A DNA stretch of 64,000 nt from contig NZ_RXFQ01000001.1 in the NCBI RefSeq assembly GCF_003951285.1, forward strand, positions 496,001 to 560,000, in the 5' to 3' direction. The translations under genes and the position numbers were made by a program. This DNA comes from Variovorax beijingensis (GTDB taxonomy: Bacteria; Pseudomonadota; Gammaproteobacteria; Burkholderiales; Burkholderiaceae_C). Numbering within the stretch: position 1 is the first letter of the stretch; the number at the start of each line of letters is the position of its first letter. Below are positions 28,454 through 39,246 of this stretch, one piece after another. The notes under the pieces are model-generated. The model was not told the origin of the DNA and did not search any database. It saw nothing but the letters and a program-made list of their open reading frames with translations.

Positions 28454-28456
28454 GCG

Positions 28457-29551
28457 ATGAGCACCCTCTTCCATCCCCTGCGCGTGAAGGCCGTCGAGCC
28501 CGACACCTCGGAGGCCGTCATCGTCTCCTTCGAAGTGCCGCCCGAGCTGCAAAAAGTCTTCGGCTTCACGCAGGGACAGTACCTCACGCTGCGCCGGGAC
28601 ATCGAGGGGCAGGACCTGCGCCGCTCCTATTCGATCTGCGCCGGCCTGGACGACGGCGAACTGCGCGTGGGCGTGCGCAAGGTGCAAGGCGGCGTGTTCT
28701 CCAACTGGATCAACGCGCATCTTCAGCCCGGCGACACGGTGCAGGTGATGGCGCCGCAGGGCCGCTTCTTCGTGCCGATCGAGCCGGCCTCCGCGCGCCA
28801 TCACGTCGGCATTGCGGGCGGCAGCGGCATCACGCCGATCCTCTCGATCATGAAGACCGTGCTGGCGCGCGAGCCGCGCAGCCGCTTCACGCTGATCTAC
28901 GGCAACCGGCAGCTGCAGTCCACGATGTTCAAGGAAGAGATCGAGGACCTGAAGAACCGCTACATGACGCGACTCGCGCTGCAGCTGGTGTTCTCCGACG
29001 AGCAGACGGATTCGCCGCTCGGCCGCGGCGTGATGAACCGCGAGAAGATCGGCGAGTTCCTGAACACGCTGGTGCCGGCCGCCAGCATCGACCACGCCTA
29101 CATCTGCGGCCCGTTCCAGATGAACGACGAGGCCGAGGCCGCGCTGCTCGCCGCGGGCGTACCCGAGGAGCGCATCCACATCGAGCGCTTCGGCGTCGCG
29201 CTGCCTTCGGCGGCGCCGGCGGGCCAGGTCGGTGCGGTGGTGCACGAGGCCCTGCCCGGCGATGCCAAGCAGGCGCGCATCACCATCGTGCGCGACGGGC
29301 TGCAGCGCGAGATCACCTTCACCGAAGGGCAGCCGAGCATCCTCGATGCGGCGTCGGCCGCCGGCCTCGAAGTGCCGTTCTCCTGCACCTCCGGCGTATG
29401 CGGCACCTGCCGCGCCAAGCTGGTGGAGGGGGAAGTCCGCATGGAAAGAAACTTCGCGCTCGACAAGAATGAAGTAGCCGCGGGATTCGTGCTGACCTGC
29501 CAGGCCCACCCTCTCACAGAACGTGTCACCTTGTCCTTCGACGAGCGTTGA
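28457..29551 (+). CDS. paaE: PaaE, NADPH-dependent reductase of the epoxidase
   Basis: A 364-residue FNR-type reductase. The FAD part contains LRRSYSICAG, the pyridine-nucleotide part GIAGGSGITPILSIMKT. A C-terminal plant-type 2Fe-2S ferredoxin domain has C-x4-C-x2-C in SCTSGVCGTC plus the fourth cysteine in LTCQAHP. It passes electrons from NADPH to the PaaA diiron centre. It starts 3 bp after paaD. Confidence 0.95.
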   Translation: MSTLFHPLRVKAVEPDTSEAVIVSFEVPPELQKVFGFTQGQYLTLRRDIEGQDLRRSYSICAGLDDGELRVGVRKVQGGVFSNWINAHLQPGDTVQVMAPQGRFFVPIEPASARHHVGIAGGSGITPILSIMKTVLAREPRSRFTLIYGNRQLQSTMFKEEIEDLKNRYMTRLALQLVFSDEQTDSPLGRGVMNREKIGEFLNTLVPAASIDHAYICGPFQMNDEAEAALLAAGVPEERIHIERFGVALPSAAPAGQVGAVVHEALPGDAKQARITIVRDGLQREITFTEGQPSILDAASAAGLEVPFSCTSGVCGTCRAKLVEGEVRMERNFALDKNEVAAGFVLTCQAHPLTERVTLSFDER

Positions 29552-29588
29552 CACCACAACGATTTTTCAACCCGGAGACAAGTCCAAA

Positions 29589-30737
29589 ATGAAATTCTTC
29601 TTCAAGCCCCTGCTGATCGCCGCGCTGTGCGCCACCGCCGCCGCGGCCTGGGCCGACGTCAATGTCGGCGTGACGCTGTCGGCCACCGGGCCGGCCGCCT
29701 CGCTCGGCATTCCCGAGAAGAACACCATCTCCCTGATGCCCAAGACCATCGGCGGCCAGAAGATCAACTACATCGTGCTGGATGACGCTTCCGACACCAC
29801 GGCAGCCGTGGCCAACACGCGCAAGCTCATCGCCGAGAACAAGGTCGACATCGTGCTGGGCTCGACCACCACGCCCAACTCGCTCGCGATGATCGACGTG
29901 GTGAGCGAAGCCAAGACGCCGATGATCTCCATTGCCGCATCGGCCCGCATCGTGGAGCCCATGGACGCCAAGAAGCAGTGGGTCTTCAAGACGCCGCAGA
30001 ACGACATCATGATGTCGCTGGCGATTGCCGAGCACATGGCCGCCAGCGGCGTGAAGACGGTGGCCTTCATCGGCTTCTCCGATGCCTATGGCGAGGGCTG
30101 GTCGCAGGAATTTGCCAAGGCGGCGGAGCTGAAGAAGCTCAAGATCGTGGCCAACGAGCGCTATGCGCGCACCGACACCTCGGTGACCGGGCAGGCCCTG
30201 AAAATCATGGCCGCCAAGGCCGACGCGGTGCTGGTCGCGGGCTCTGGCACGCCGGCCGCGCTGCCGCAGAAGACGCTCAAGGAGCGCGGCTACACCGGCA
30301 AGATGTACCAGACGCACGGCGTGGCCAATGCCGACTTCCTGCGCGTCGGCGGCAAGGACGTGGAAGGCACCTTCCTGCCTGCCGGCCCGGTGCTGGTGGC
30401 CGAGCAGCTGCCCGCGAGCCATCCGGTGAAAAAGTCGGCCTTGGCCTATGTCACCGCCTACGAGGCCGCGAACGGCAAGAACTCGGTGTCGACCTTCGGC
30501 GCGCACGCCTGGGATGCGGGCCTGCTGATGACCTCCGCCGTGCCGGTGGCGCTCAAGAAGGCGCAGCCCGGCACGCCCGAATTCCGCGCCGCGCTGCGCG
30601 ATGCGCTCGAGCAGGTCAAGGAAGTGTCGGGCGCGCACGGCGTGTTCAACATGACCGCCAACGACCACCTGGGCCTGGACCAGCGTGCCCGGGTCATGGT
30701 CAAGATCGAGAACGGCGCCTGGAAATACCAGCCCTGA
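29589..30737 (+). CDS. branched-chain-type ABC transporter substrate-binding protein
   Basis: A 382-residue periplasmic binding protein of the LivK type. The signal peptide MKFFFKPLLIAALCATAAAAWA is followed by DVNVGVTLSATGPAASLGIPEKN. Length and lobes fit the Peripla_BP_6 family. It lies 37 bp after paaE within the paa operon and begins a five-protein importer, so an aromatic acid such as phenylacetate is a likely ligand; this is inferred from context only. Confidence 0.9.
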   Translation: MKFFFKPLLIAALCATAAAAWADVNVGVTLSATGPAASLGIPEKNTISLMPKTIGGQKINYIVLDDASDTTAAVANTRKLIAENKVDIVLGSTTTPNSLAMIDVVSEAKTPMISIAASARIVEPMDAKKQWVFKTPQNDIMMSLAIAEHMAASGVKTVAFIGFSDAYGEGWSQEFAKAAELKKLKIVANERYARTDTSVTGQALKIMAAKADAVLVAGSGTPAALPQKTLKERGYTGKMYQTHGVANADFLRVGGKDVEGTFLPAGPVLVAEQLPASHPVKKSALAYVTAYEAANGKNSVSTFGAHAWDAGLLMTSAVPVALKKAQPGTPEFRAALRDALEQVKEVSGAHGVFNMTANDHLGLDQRARVMVKIENGAWKYQP

Positions 30738-30744
30738 AACTCGG

Positions 30745-30836
30745 CTCGCCCCCAGGCTTCGCGCACTTCGTGTCGCTTCTCCCACCCCCTACCGGGGGCA
30801 ACACCAGAGGCCCGGCAAAGCCGGTTCCTCGGTGTT
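30745..30836 (+). repeat. 92-nt intergenic element with terminal hairpin, full copy
   Basis: It starts 8 bp after the stop of the binding-protein gene, in sense orientation. A GC-rich 5' part (CGCCCCCAGGCTTCGCGCAC) leads to a small CCCCC/GGGGG hairpin, then a long hairpin at 30800-30836: AACACC-A-GAGG-C-CCGGC-AAA-GCCGG-TT-CCTC-GGTGTT. It matches 55479-55570 over its whole length; the GAGG/CCTC segment here replaces GCGG/CCGC in the other copies. Confidence 0.88.
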
Positions 30837-30877
30837 CCTGATCTGACTCACGGGCGCTGCCCGAAGGCTGTAGTTAT

Positions 30878-31906
30878 ATGGATCTGCAGATCGCCCTGCT
30901 TTTGGGGCAGGACGGCATCGTGAACGGTGCCGTCTACGGATTGATGGCGCTCGCGCTGGTGCTGGTGTTCTCGGTCACGCGCGTCATCTTCATTCCCCAG
31001 GGAGAGTTCGTTGCCTTCGGGGCGCTCTCGATGGCGGTACTGCAGGCCGGCCGCGTGCCGGCCACGCTGTGGCTGCTGCTCGCGCTGGCGGTGATGGTGC
31101 TGGTGGTCGAGTTCTGGCGCTGGAAGCGCGGCGCGGTGGTCGACTGGGCCTCCGCGCTCGCATGGTGCGTGGTGCTGCCGCTGGCCGCGGCCGCGCTGGT
31201 GCTGCTGCTCAAACCGACCTCGATGGCGGGCCAGGCGCTCACCACGCTGCTGCTCATCATGCCGCTCGGGCCGCTGCTCTACCGCCTCGCCTACCGGCCA
31301 TTGGCCAGCGCCAGCGTGCTGATGCTGCTGATCGTTTCCGTCGCGCTGCATGGCGTGCTGGTGGGCCTGGGCCTGCTCTTCTTCGGCGCCGAGGGTTATC
31401 GCACCACGGCATTCTCCGAGGAGCGCTTCGACATCGGCGGCATCCCGGTCAGCGGGCAGTCGCTGGTGGTGGTCGGCGTCACGCTGCTGCTGGTGCTTGC
31501 GATGTTCCTGTTCTTCGGCCGCTCGATGATCGGCAAGGCGCTGCGCGCCACCGCCATCAACCGCGTGGGCGCACGGCTGTCGGGCATTCCGACGGAGCTC
31601 TCGGGCGACCTGAGCTTTGCGCTTGCGGCGCTCATCGGCGCGGTCTCCGGCCTGCTCATCGCGCCGCTCACCACGGTCTACTACGACACCGGCTTCCTGA
31701 TCGGCCTGAAGGGCTTCGTCGCCGCCATCGTGGGCGGGCTGGCGAGCTATCCGCTGGCGCTGGCGGGCGCGCTGCTGGTCGGGCAGCTCGAGGCCTTTGC
31801 CTCGTTCTGGGCCAGCCCCTTCAAGGAGGTGCTCGTCTTCACGCTGATCATTCCGGTGCTGTGGTGGCGTTCGCTGCACAGCCACCACGTGGAGGACGAG
31901 GAATGA
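30878..31906 (+). CDS. branched-chain-type ABC permease (LivH family)
   Basis: A 342-residue membrane protein, LivH/BPD_transp_2 type, with about eight helices. The LivH hallmark ALVLVFSVTRVIFIPQGEF lies near the N-terminus; GKALRATAINRVGARLSG is the cytoplasmic coupling loop. It is longer than E. coli LivH (308) owing to an extra loop after helix 3 (residues ~75-90). It overlaps the next gene by 4 bp. Confidence 0.9.
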   Translation: MDLQIALLLGQDGIVNGAVYGLMALALVLVFSVTRVIFIPQGEFVAFGALSMAVLQAGRVPATLWLLLALAVMVLVVEFWRWKRGAVVDWASALAWCVVLPLAAAALVLLLKPTSMAGQALTTLLLIMPLGPLLYRLAYRPLASASVLMLLIVSVALHGVLVGLGLLFFGAEGYRTTAFSEERFDIGGIPVSGQSLVVVGVTLLLVLAMFLFFGRSMIGKALRATAINRVGARLSGIPTELSGDLSFALAALIGAVSGLLIAPLTTVYYDTGFLIGLKGFVAAIVGGLASYPLALAGALLVGQLEAFASFWASPFKEVLVFTLIIPVLWWRSLHSHHVEDEE

Positions 31907-33797
31907 ACCACACCCCGTCCAGCAACCCCGCAGCCGCCACCGCCGCACCGGCCGGCCGCGCGCTGGTCACGCCCCGGCAGCTGACACTCGCCTGCGTGGC
32001 GGCGCTGGCCCTCGCCTGGGGCTTCCTGCCGGAGTTCACGGTCTCGGTCCTCAGCAACATCGGTCTCTATGCGCTGGTCGCGGCCGGGCTGGTGATGCTC
32101 ACCGGCGTGGGCGGCATGACCTCCTTCGGCCAGGCCGCGTTCGTCGGCATGGGTGCCTACGCCACCGCCTGGATCTGCACCTCGCCCACGGCCGCCGCAT
32201 GGATGGGCGGCGCCGTGAGCCCCGCGCTGCTGCCGTGGGCCGGACTCCTGCTCGGCCTCGTCTTCACCTTTGCGCTGGCCTGGGCGCTGGGGGCGGTCAC
32301 GCTCAAGCTGCAGGGCCACTACCTGCCGCTGTGCACCATCGCCTGGGGCCTGAGCCTGTACTACCTGCTCGGCAACATGGATTTTCTTGGCGGGCAGACG
32401 GGCATCACCGGCGTGCCGCCATTGGTGATCGCCGGCTACTCGCTGGCCACGCCGCGCGCACTGGGCGTGGTGATCTGGGCCGTGCTGTTGCTCGCGCTGT
32501 GGGCCATGCACAACCTGCTCGACTCGCGCGAAGGCCGGGCCATCCGCGCGCTCAAGGGCGGCCGGCTGATGGCCGAGTCCATGGGCGTGGACACGGCGCG
32601 CCACCGCGTGAAGCTGTTCGTGCTGGCTGCGCTGCTGGCGGCCGTCTCGGGCTGGCTCTATGCGCACCTGCAGCGCTTCGTGAACCCGACGCCCTTCAAC
32701 CTGAACATCGGCATCGAGCTGCTGTTCATGGCGGTGGTGGGCGGCGCGGGCCACCTGTGGGGCGCGGTGCTGGGCGCCGCGCTCATCACGCTGCTGAAGG
32801 AAAAGCTGCAGGACGTGCTGCCCTCGCTGCTGGGCAGCAGCGGCAACTTCGAAGTGATCGTGTTCGGCCTGCTCATGCTGTTCGTGCTGCAGCGCTTTGC
32901 GGACGGCCTGTGGCCCACGCTCGCGCGCATCGCCGGCCGCTGGGTGCACCCGCGTGCCACGGCTGCCGCCGCTACCGCGCCAGCCGTGCAGCTCGCGCAC
33001 CGCAACCTGCCCGCCAGGGGCGAGGTGCTGCTGCAGGCCACCAAGGTCAGCAAGCGCTTCGGCGGCCTGGTGGCCAACAACGACATCTCGATGACGCTGA
33101 AGGCCGGCGAGATCCACGCGCTGATCGGTCCGAACGGCGCGGGCAAGAGCACCTTCTTCAACATGGTCTCGGGCGTGGACGACCCGAGCTCCGGCGAAGT
33201 GCTGCTTGCAGGCCAGGCGATGACGGCAAAGCCCTCGCGCGTGTTCGCCGCGCTCGGCCTGGGCCGCACCTTCCAGCACGTGCGCCTGCTCGGCCAGCGC
33301 AGCGTGGTCGAGAACGTGGCGCTGGGTGCGCACCTGCGCGCCAGGCGCGGCTGGATCGCCGCGATGCTGCGGCTGGACCGCGCCGAGGAAGCCGCGCTGA
33401 TGGCCGAGGCGCGCCGCCAGATCGAACGCTGCGGCCTCGGGGCGCATGCCGACACGCCGGCCGCGTCGCTCTCGCTGGGCCAGCAGCGCGTGGTCGAGAT
33501 TGCACGTGCGCTGGCCGGCCAGCCTTCGGTGCTGCTGCTCGACGAACCCGCCGCGGGCCTGCGCCACCTGGAGAAGCGCGCCCTTTCCGTGCTGCTGGAC
33601 CAGCTGCGCGCCGAAGGCCTCGGCATCCTCGTGGTGGAGCACGACATGGAGTTCGTGATGAACCTGGCCGACCGCATCACGGTACTGGAGTTCGGCACCG
33701 TCATCGCCACCGGCACGCCCGCCGAAGTGCAGGCCAACCCGCGCGTCCTTGAAGCCTACCTGGGCGGTGCCGACGACGAACTGCTGGAAGACGCACG

Positions 33798-33801
<4 letters not shown>
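31903..33801 (+). CDS. fused branched-chain ABC permease-ATPase (LivM-LivG fusion)
   Basis: A 632-residue fusion. Residues ~1-350 are a LivM-type permease (GVGGMTSFGQAAFVGMGAY; loop GRAIRALKGGRLMAESMGVD). After an alanine-rich linker, residues ~372-632 are a LivG ATPase: Walker A GPNGAGKST, signature LSLGQQRVVEIARAL (LSLGQ replaces LSGGQ) and Walker B VLLLDEPAAGL. The reading frame is continuous, with no internal stop or restart signal, so the fusion is real. It overlaps livF by 4 bp. Confidence 0.92.
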
Positions 33802-34547
<746 letters not shown>

Positions 34548-34562
34548 ACACGAGGATCCTCC

Positions 34563-36614
34563 ATGACCACCCTTCAAAGCTACATCGCCGGCCGCTGGAT
34601 CGGCCAGCAGGCCGCGCAGCAGCTGCGCAGCGCCGTCAACGGCCAGCCCGTGGCCAGCACGCACGCCGAGGCCATCGACTTTGCCGAGGCGCTCGGCCAT
34701 GCGCGCCGCGTCGGCCTGCCCGCGCTGATGGCGCTCGACTTCCAGCAGCGCTCCGAGCGGCTGAAGGCGCTGGCCAAGCACCTTGCCGCCCACAAGGAAA
34801 CGCTCTACGCGATCTCGGCCCACACGGGCGCGACGCGCACCGACAGCTGGATCGACATCGAAGGCGGCGCCGGCACGCTGAGCGCCTATGCCGGCATCGG
34901 CAGCAACGAGCTGCCCTCGGGCAACCTGGTGCACGAAGGCCCGGCCTTTGCGCTCGGCAGGAAGGGCGGCTTTGCGGGCACGCACATCCTGGTGCCGCGC
35001 GGCGGCGTGGCGGTGCACATCAACGCCTTCAACTTTCCAGTGTGGGGCCTGCTCGAGAAATTCGCGCCCAGCTTCCTCGCGGGCATGCCCTGCATCGGCA
35101 AGCCGGCCACGGCCACCAGCTACCTCACCGAGGCGCTGGTGCGGCTCATCGTGCAGTCGGGCATCCTGCCCGAAGGCAGCCTGCAACTGGTGATCGGCGG
35201 CACGGGCGACCTGCTCGACCGGCTCGAAGGGGCCGACGTGGTCACCTTCACCGGTTCGGCCGACACCGCCGCCAGGCTGCGCGTGCATCCGAACCTGGTG
35301 CGCCAGTCGATCCCGTTCAACGCCGAAGCCGACTCGCTCAACTGCGCGATCCTCGCGCCCGACGTGATGCCCGACGACGAGGAGTTCGACCTGTTCGTGA
35401 AGGAGGTAGCGCGCGAGATGACGGTCAAGGCCGGCCAGAAGTGCACCGCGATCCGCCGTGCGATCGTGCCGCGCCAGCACCTGGATGCGGTGGCCGAACG
35501 GCTGCGCGCGCGGCTTGCCAAGACCGTCATCGGCGATCCGGCGCGCGAAGAGGTGCGCATGGGCGCCCTCGCCTCGCATGCGCAGCAGGCTGACGTGGCC
35601 GAGCGCGTGGCCACGCTGCTGCAGGGCGCCGAGCTGGTGTACGGCGAGCGCGACGGCTTTTCGCCGGTGGGCGACGGCGTGGCCGATGGCGCCTTCTTCG
35701 CGCCCACGCTGCTCTTGAGCCGCAAGCCCCTCGAGCACGACGCCGTACACGATGTCGAAGCCTTCGGCCCCGTCAGCACGCTGATGCCTTATGACGGCAT
35801 CGACGAAGCCCTGGCGCTGGCCGCGCGCGGCCGCGGCAGCCTCGTCGGCACGCTGGTCACGCGCGACCCGGCCATCGCGGCCAGGGCCATTCCGGTGGCT
35901 GCCGCCTGGCACGGCCGCCTGCTGGTGCTCGACCGCGAGGCCGCGGCCGAATCGACCGGCCACGGCTCGCCGTTGCCGCAGCTCAAGCATGGCGGCCCGG
36001 GCCGCGCGGGCGGCGGCGAAGAACTCGGCGGCCTGCGCGCCGTGAAGCACTACCTGCAGCGCGCCGCGGTGCAGGGTTCGCCCACCATGCTGGCCGCGAT
36101 CACTGGCGAGCACGTGCGCGGCGCGGCCGTGCGCGAGAGCGAGGTGCACCCGTTCCGCCGCCACTTCGAGGACCTGCGCATCGGCGACTCGCTGCTCACG
36201 CACCGCCGCACGGTTGGCGAGGCCGACATCGTGGCCTTCGGCGGCATCTCGGGCGACTATTTCTACATGCACTTCGACGAGGTCGCGGCCAGGGAGTCGC
36301 CGTTCGGCAAGCGCATCGCGCATGGCTACTTCGTGCTGTCGGCCGCGGCCGGCCTGTTCGTGTCGCCCGCGCCGGGCCCGGTGCTTGCCAACTACGGCCT
36401 CGACACGCTGCGCTTCATCAAGCCCGTGGGCATCGGCGACACCATCCGCGCACGCCTCACATGCAAACGCAAGATCGACCGCAACAGGAAGGACGCGAGC
36501 GGCCAGGGACAGGGCGTGGTGGCCTGGGACGTGGAGGTGACGAACCAGGACGGCGAGCTGGTCGCGAGCTACGATATCCTGACCCTCGTCTCCAAGAAAC
36601 CAGAAACCACCTGA
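34563..36614 (+). CDS. paaZ: PaaZ, bifunctional oxepin-CoA hydrolase / semialdehyde dehydrogenase
   Basis: A 683-residue fusion, equal in size to E. coli PaaZ (681). The N-terminal aldehyde dehydrogenase has catalytic Cys294 in AGQKCTAIRRA, with a glutamate in FNAEADSLN. The C-terminal MaoC-like hydratase has Asp565 and His570 in GDYFYMHFD. The hydratase opens the oxepin ring and the dehydrogenase oxidises the resulting aldehyde before it cyclises. Stop and next start share one base (TGATG). Confidence 0.95.
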   Translation: MTTLQSYIAGRWIGQQAAQQLRSAVNGQPVASTHAEAIDFAEALGHARRVGLPALMALDFQQRSERLKALAKHLAAHKETLYAISAHTGATRTDSWIDIEGGAGTLSAYAGIGSNELPSGNLVHEGPAFALGRKGGFAGTHILVPRGGVAVHINAFNFPVWGLLEKFAPSFLAGMPCIGKPATATSYLTEALVRLIVQSGILPEGSLQLVIGGTGDLLDRLEGADVVTFTGSADTAARLRVHPNLVRQSIPFNAEADSLNCAILAPDVMPDDEEFDLFVKEVAREMTVKAGQKCTAIRRAIVPRQHLDAVAERLRARLAKTVIGDPAREEVRMGALASHAQQADVAERVATLLQGAELVYGERDGFSPVGDGVADGAFFAPTLLLSRKPLEHDAVHDVEAFGPVSTLMPYDGIDEALALAARGRGSLVGTLVTRDPAIAARAIPVAAAWHGRLLVLDREAAAESTGHGSPLPQLKHGGPGRAGGGEELGGLRAVKHYLQRAAVQGSPTMLAAITGEHVRGAAVRESEVHPFRRHFEDLRIGDSLLTHRRTVGEADIVAFGGISGDYFYMHFDEVAARESPFGKRIAHGYFVLSAAAGLFVSPAPGPVLANYGLDTLRFIKPVGIGDTIRARLTCKRKIDRNRKDASGQGQGVVAWDVEVTNQDGELVASYDILTLVSKKPETT

Positions 36615-37372
36615 TGTTCGATCTCACGGGAAAAGCGGCGCTCGTCACCGGCGGCAACGGCGGCATCGGCCTGGGCATGGCCCAGGGGCTGGCCAAGGCC
36701 GGCGCCCGCGTCGTCATTGCCGCGCGCAACGCACAGAAGTCGGCCGCCGCGGTCGAGGCGCTCAGGGCCCTGGGCAGCGACAGCTTCGCGCTCGAAGTCG
36801 ACGTGGCCGACGAAGCCTCGGTGCAGAAGGCGGTCGACGATGCGGCCGCGCGCTGCGGCCGTCTCGACATCCTCGTGAACAACGCCGGCACCACCGTGCG
36901 CAAGCCCGTCGACCAGCTCGCGCTGGACGAATGGCACCTGGTGCTGGACACCAACCTGACCAGCGCCTTTCTCTGCAGCCGCGCCGCGCACCCGCACCTG
37001 AAGGCGGCCGGTGGCGGCAAGATCATCAACATCGGCTCGATGATGTCGATCTTCGGCGCGCCCTACGCACCAGCCTATGCCGCGAGCAAGGCGGGCATCG
37101 TGCAGCTCACCAAGTCGACCGCGCTTTCATGGGCGGCCGACAACATCCAGGTCAACGCGATTTTGCCGGGCTGGTTCGAGACCGAGCTGACCGACGGCGC
37201 CCGCAACCAGATCCCGGGCCTCTATGACCGCGTGGTGGCCCGCGCTGCCGCCGGGCGCTGGGGCCAGCCGGCCGACATCGCCGGCACCGCGGTGTTCCTT
37301 GCGAGTCCCGCCTCCGACTACGTGACCGGCACCGCGATCCCGGTCGACGGCGGATTCTCCATCTCTGGCTGA
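36614..37372 (+). CDS. SDR-family dehydrogenase coupled to paaZ
   Basis: A 252-residue classical SDR with TGGNGGIG near residue 12, NNAG, catalytic Ser in GSMMS and the YAASK motif, ending PVDGGFSISG. Its nearest functional class by eye is glucose/gluconate or 3-hydroxyacyl dehydrogenases; the exact substrate cannot be told. It overlaps the paaZ stop by one base, so it is translated with the pathway. It might substitute for a missing beta-oxidation dehydrogenase step, which is a guess. Confidence 0.85.
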   Translation: MFDLTGKAALVTGGNGGIGLGMAQGLAKAGARVVIAARNAQKSAAAVEALRALGSDSFALEVDVADEASVQKAVDDAAARCGRLDILVNNAGTTVRKPVDQLALDEWHLVLDTNLTSAFLCSRAAHPHLKAAGGGKIINIGSMMSIFGAPYAPAYAASKAGIVQLTKSTALSWAADNIQVNAILPGWFETELTDGARNQIPGLYDRVVARAAAGRWGQPADIAGTAVFLASPASDYVTGTAIPVDGGFSISG

Positions 37373-37402
37373 AGTCGGGCGGGCCGTGTAAATTCGGCCG
37401 CC

Positions 37403-37963
37403 ATGCTTCTCTGGTTCCAGATCTTTCTCTTCATTGCCGGCACGGCCGCGCTGCTGTACGTCTCGCGCGGCCCGCTGCGCCAGCCAGGCTCGCATGGCTT
37501 CTACCGCTTCTTCGCGTGGGAATGCATGCTGGTGCTGATCATCGTGAACCTGCCGGTGTGGCATGTCGACCCGCTGTCGTTCACCCAGCTGCTCTCCTGC
37601 GTGTTCCTCGCGCTGTCGATCTGGCTGCCGATCCATGCGGTGAAGCTGCTCAAGGCCCACGGCAAGCCGACCGAGGCGCGCAATGACGATCCGGCGCTCT
37701 ACGGCTTCGAGAAGACGTCGTCGATCGTCAGCACCGGCGCCTTCCGCTACATCCGCCACCCCATGTACACGGCGCTCATGCTGCTGGCCTGGGGCGCCTT
37801 CCTCAAGCAGTTCACCTGGCTCACGCTGGCGCTGGTGCTGGCGGCCACGGTGCTGCTGTTCCTCACGGCCTTGAGCGACGAGAAGGAATGCATCGCGCAT
37901 TTCGGCGACGACTACCGCGCGTACATGCGCGGCACGCGGCGCTTCATTCCGTTCGTGCTGTAG
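37403..37963 (+). CDS. integral membrane methyltransferase-like protein (ICMT/PEMT type)
   Basis: A 186-residue protein with four or five membrane helices. The C-terminal half has the cofactor motif of isoprenylcysteine/phospholipid methyltransferases: TGAFRYIRHPMYTALMLL and the closing EKECIAHFGDDYRAYM. Bacterial members are mostly uncharacterised and methylate small or lipid substrates. It starts 30 bp after the SDR gene and may end the paa transcript or be independent. Confidence 0.75.
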   Translation: MLLWFQIFLFIAGTAALLYVSRGPLRQPGSHGFYRFFAWECMLVLIIVNLPVWHVDPLSFTQLLSCVFLALSIWLPIHAVKLLKAHGKPTEARNDDPALYGFEKTSSIVSTGAFRYIRHPMYTALMLLAWGAFLKQFTWLTLALVLAATVLLFLTALSDEKECIAHFGDDYRAYMRGTRRFIPFVL

Positions 37964-37979
37964 CGCACGGTTGTTCTTC

Positions 37980-38612
37980 TCAGGCGGAGGTACCGCCGTT
38001 GCTTGTACGCAGCACGGGAGCCAACGGCCGCGCATCGACCGCCTCGCCATCGACGATGAAATGCCCGCCCGCGACGTGGTGCAGCGTGCGCAGCTCGTCA
38101 TGCCCGGCGAAGTTCCATCGGCCATCGGCGAACACGCGTGCATCGGCCTGCGCCGCGATCACCTCGCCCAGGAACAGGTCGTAGCGCTGCTGGATCGGCG
38201 GCTCGGGCAGCAGCCGGCATTCGAGCCAGGCCGCACAGCCTTCCAGCAGCGGCGCATCGGCTGCGACGCCCGCGAAGGTCTGCAGGCCGTAGGCCGCGAA
38301 CTTGTCGTGCCCGTCGCGCTCCACGATCTCGCGGCCCGAGCTGTTGCCCAGCGCCTCGGTCAGGTCGAGCTGCGCGCGCGTGGGCACCTGCAGCGCGAAG
38401 CTGCCCGCGCCTTCGAGCAGCACGCGCGTCCAGGTGCTCTTGTCGAGCACCACGGCCACCTTGGGCGGATCGAAGTCCAATGGCATCGCCCAGGCCGCGG
38501 CCATGATGTTGCGCCGGCCGCCGTGCGCAGCGCTCACAAGGACGGTGGGTCCGTGGTTCAGGAGACGGTAGGCCTTGTTCAACGGAACCGGCCGGCGGTG
38601 AGAGGCATTCAT
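37980..38612 (-). CDS. flavin reductase-like domain protein
   Basis: A 210-residue FMN-binding split-barrel protein. PTVLVSAAHGGRRNIMAAAW and PPKVAVVLDKSTWTRVLLE are typical of the flavin reductase-like family. Relatives reduce flavins for monooxygenases or act as oxidoreductases on unknown substrates. The ATG at 38612 is chosen over a TTG six codons earlier; neither has a strong ribosome site. It is convergent with the methyltransferase-like gene. Confidence 0.78.
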   Translation of the reverse strand: MNASHRRPVPLNKAYRLLNHGPTVLVSAAHGGRRNIMAAAWAMPLDFDPPKVAVVLDKSTWTRVLLEGAGSFALQVPTRAQLDLTEALGNSSGREIVERDGHDKFAAYGLQTFAGVAADAPLLEGCAAWLECRLLPEPPIQQRYDLFLGEVIAAQADARVFADGRWNFAGHDELRTLHHVAGGHFIVDGEAVDARPLAPVLRTSNGGTSA

Positions 38613-38715
38613 GCGCTGGGGGCTCGCCAAGGCGAGTCCTGAGGATGGAGGCCTGCCAGCCTACCAGCAGGTGCCGGGCCTTGCGCTGCCGGGGGCTCAG
38701 ACGCCCGGTTGCCTC

Positions 38716-39192
38716 TCACGCCGCATAGGCGTCGCACAGGGCGAGGTATTCATCGCCCGAAATCTCCAGTGCGGTCGCACGGCGCAGCACACGGGCCTTC
38801 GGCTTGGGCAGGTCGGTCTTGATCTGGATCTGCTTGCCGACGGGAATGCCCATGTAGTCTTGGTTGACCCAGGTGTTTTCGACGATGTTGTGCCATGGAA
38901 GCAGCAGGCCGTTCTCGAAGGTCAGGCCCTGGTGGCCGATGACGAACGCGGGCGTTCCGATGTTGGCCAGCGTGCGGATGCACTTGACGGCCAGCCACGC
39001 GGCCAGCAGGCCGAAGCCCGCCGCAATGAGGATGCCGATGTTCTTGTCCTGCGCGCGGATGCAGAGCACGGCCAGCACGACCGCCACCACCACCCAGAGG
39101 GTGGCACCGGCGATCAGCCGCGAACGGGAGTAGAAGACGGGGCGGTCCTGGCGGGTTTTTTCCTGCTGGCTGGCGGAGCTGTAGATTTCCAT
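38716..39192 (-). CDS. two-helix membrane protein with PH-like domain, unknown function
   Basis: A 158-residue protein with two adjacent helices (LIAGATLWVVVAVVLAVLCI; IGILIAAGFGLLAAWLAV). A soluble beta-rich part follows (VIGHQGLTFENGLLLPWHNI) resembling bacterial PH-like domains. No enzymatic motif is visible. It is 54 bp downstream of a gene of the same architecture (39247-39972) on the same strand, so the pair may form one operon. Confidence 0.6.
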   Translation of the reverse strand: MEIYSSASQQEKTRQDRPVFYSRSRLIAGATLWVVVAVVLAVLCIRAQDKNIGILIAAGFGLLAAWLAVKCIRTLANIGTPAFVIGHQGLTFENGLLLPWHNIVENTWVNQDYMGIPVGKQIQIKTDLPKPKARVLRRATALEISGDEYLALCDAYAA

Positions 39193-39246
39193 TTTTTTAG
39201 TCGCTGTATCGCTGTGTGTTGCAGATGAAGGAAAGAAGGAGAAGGC

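Noticed and set aside
38620..38639. GGCTCGCC/GGCGAGTCC inverted repeat near the flavin reductase start as an operator
   Set aside because: Imperfect, GC-rich and single; such dyads arise readily by chance in this composition.
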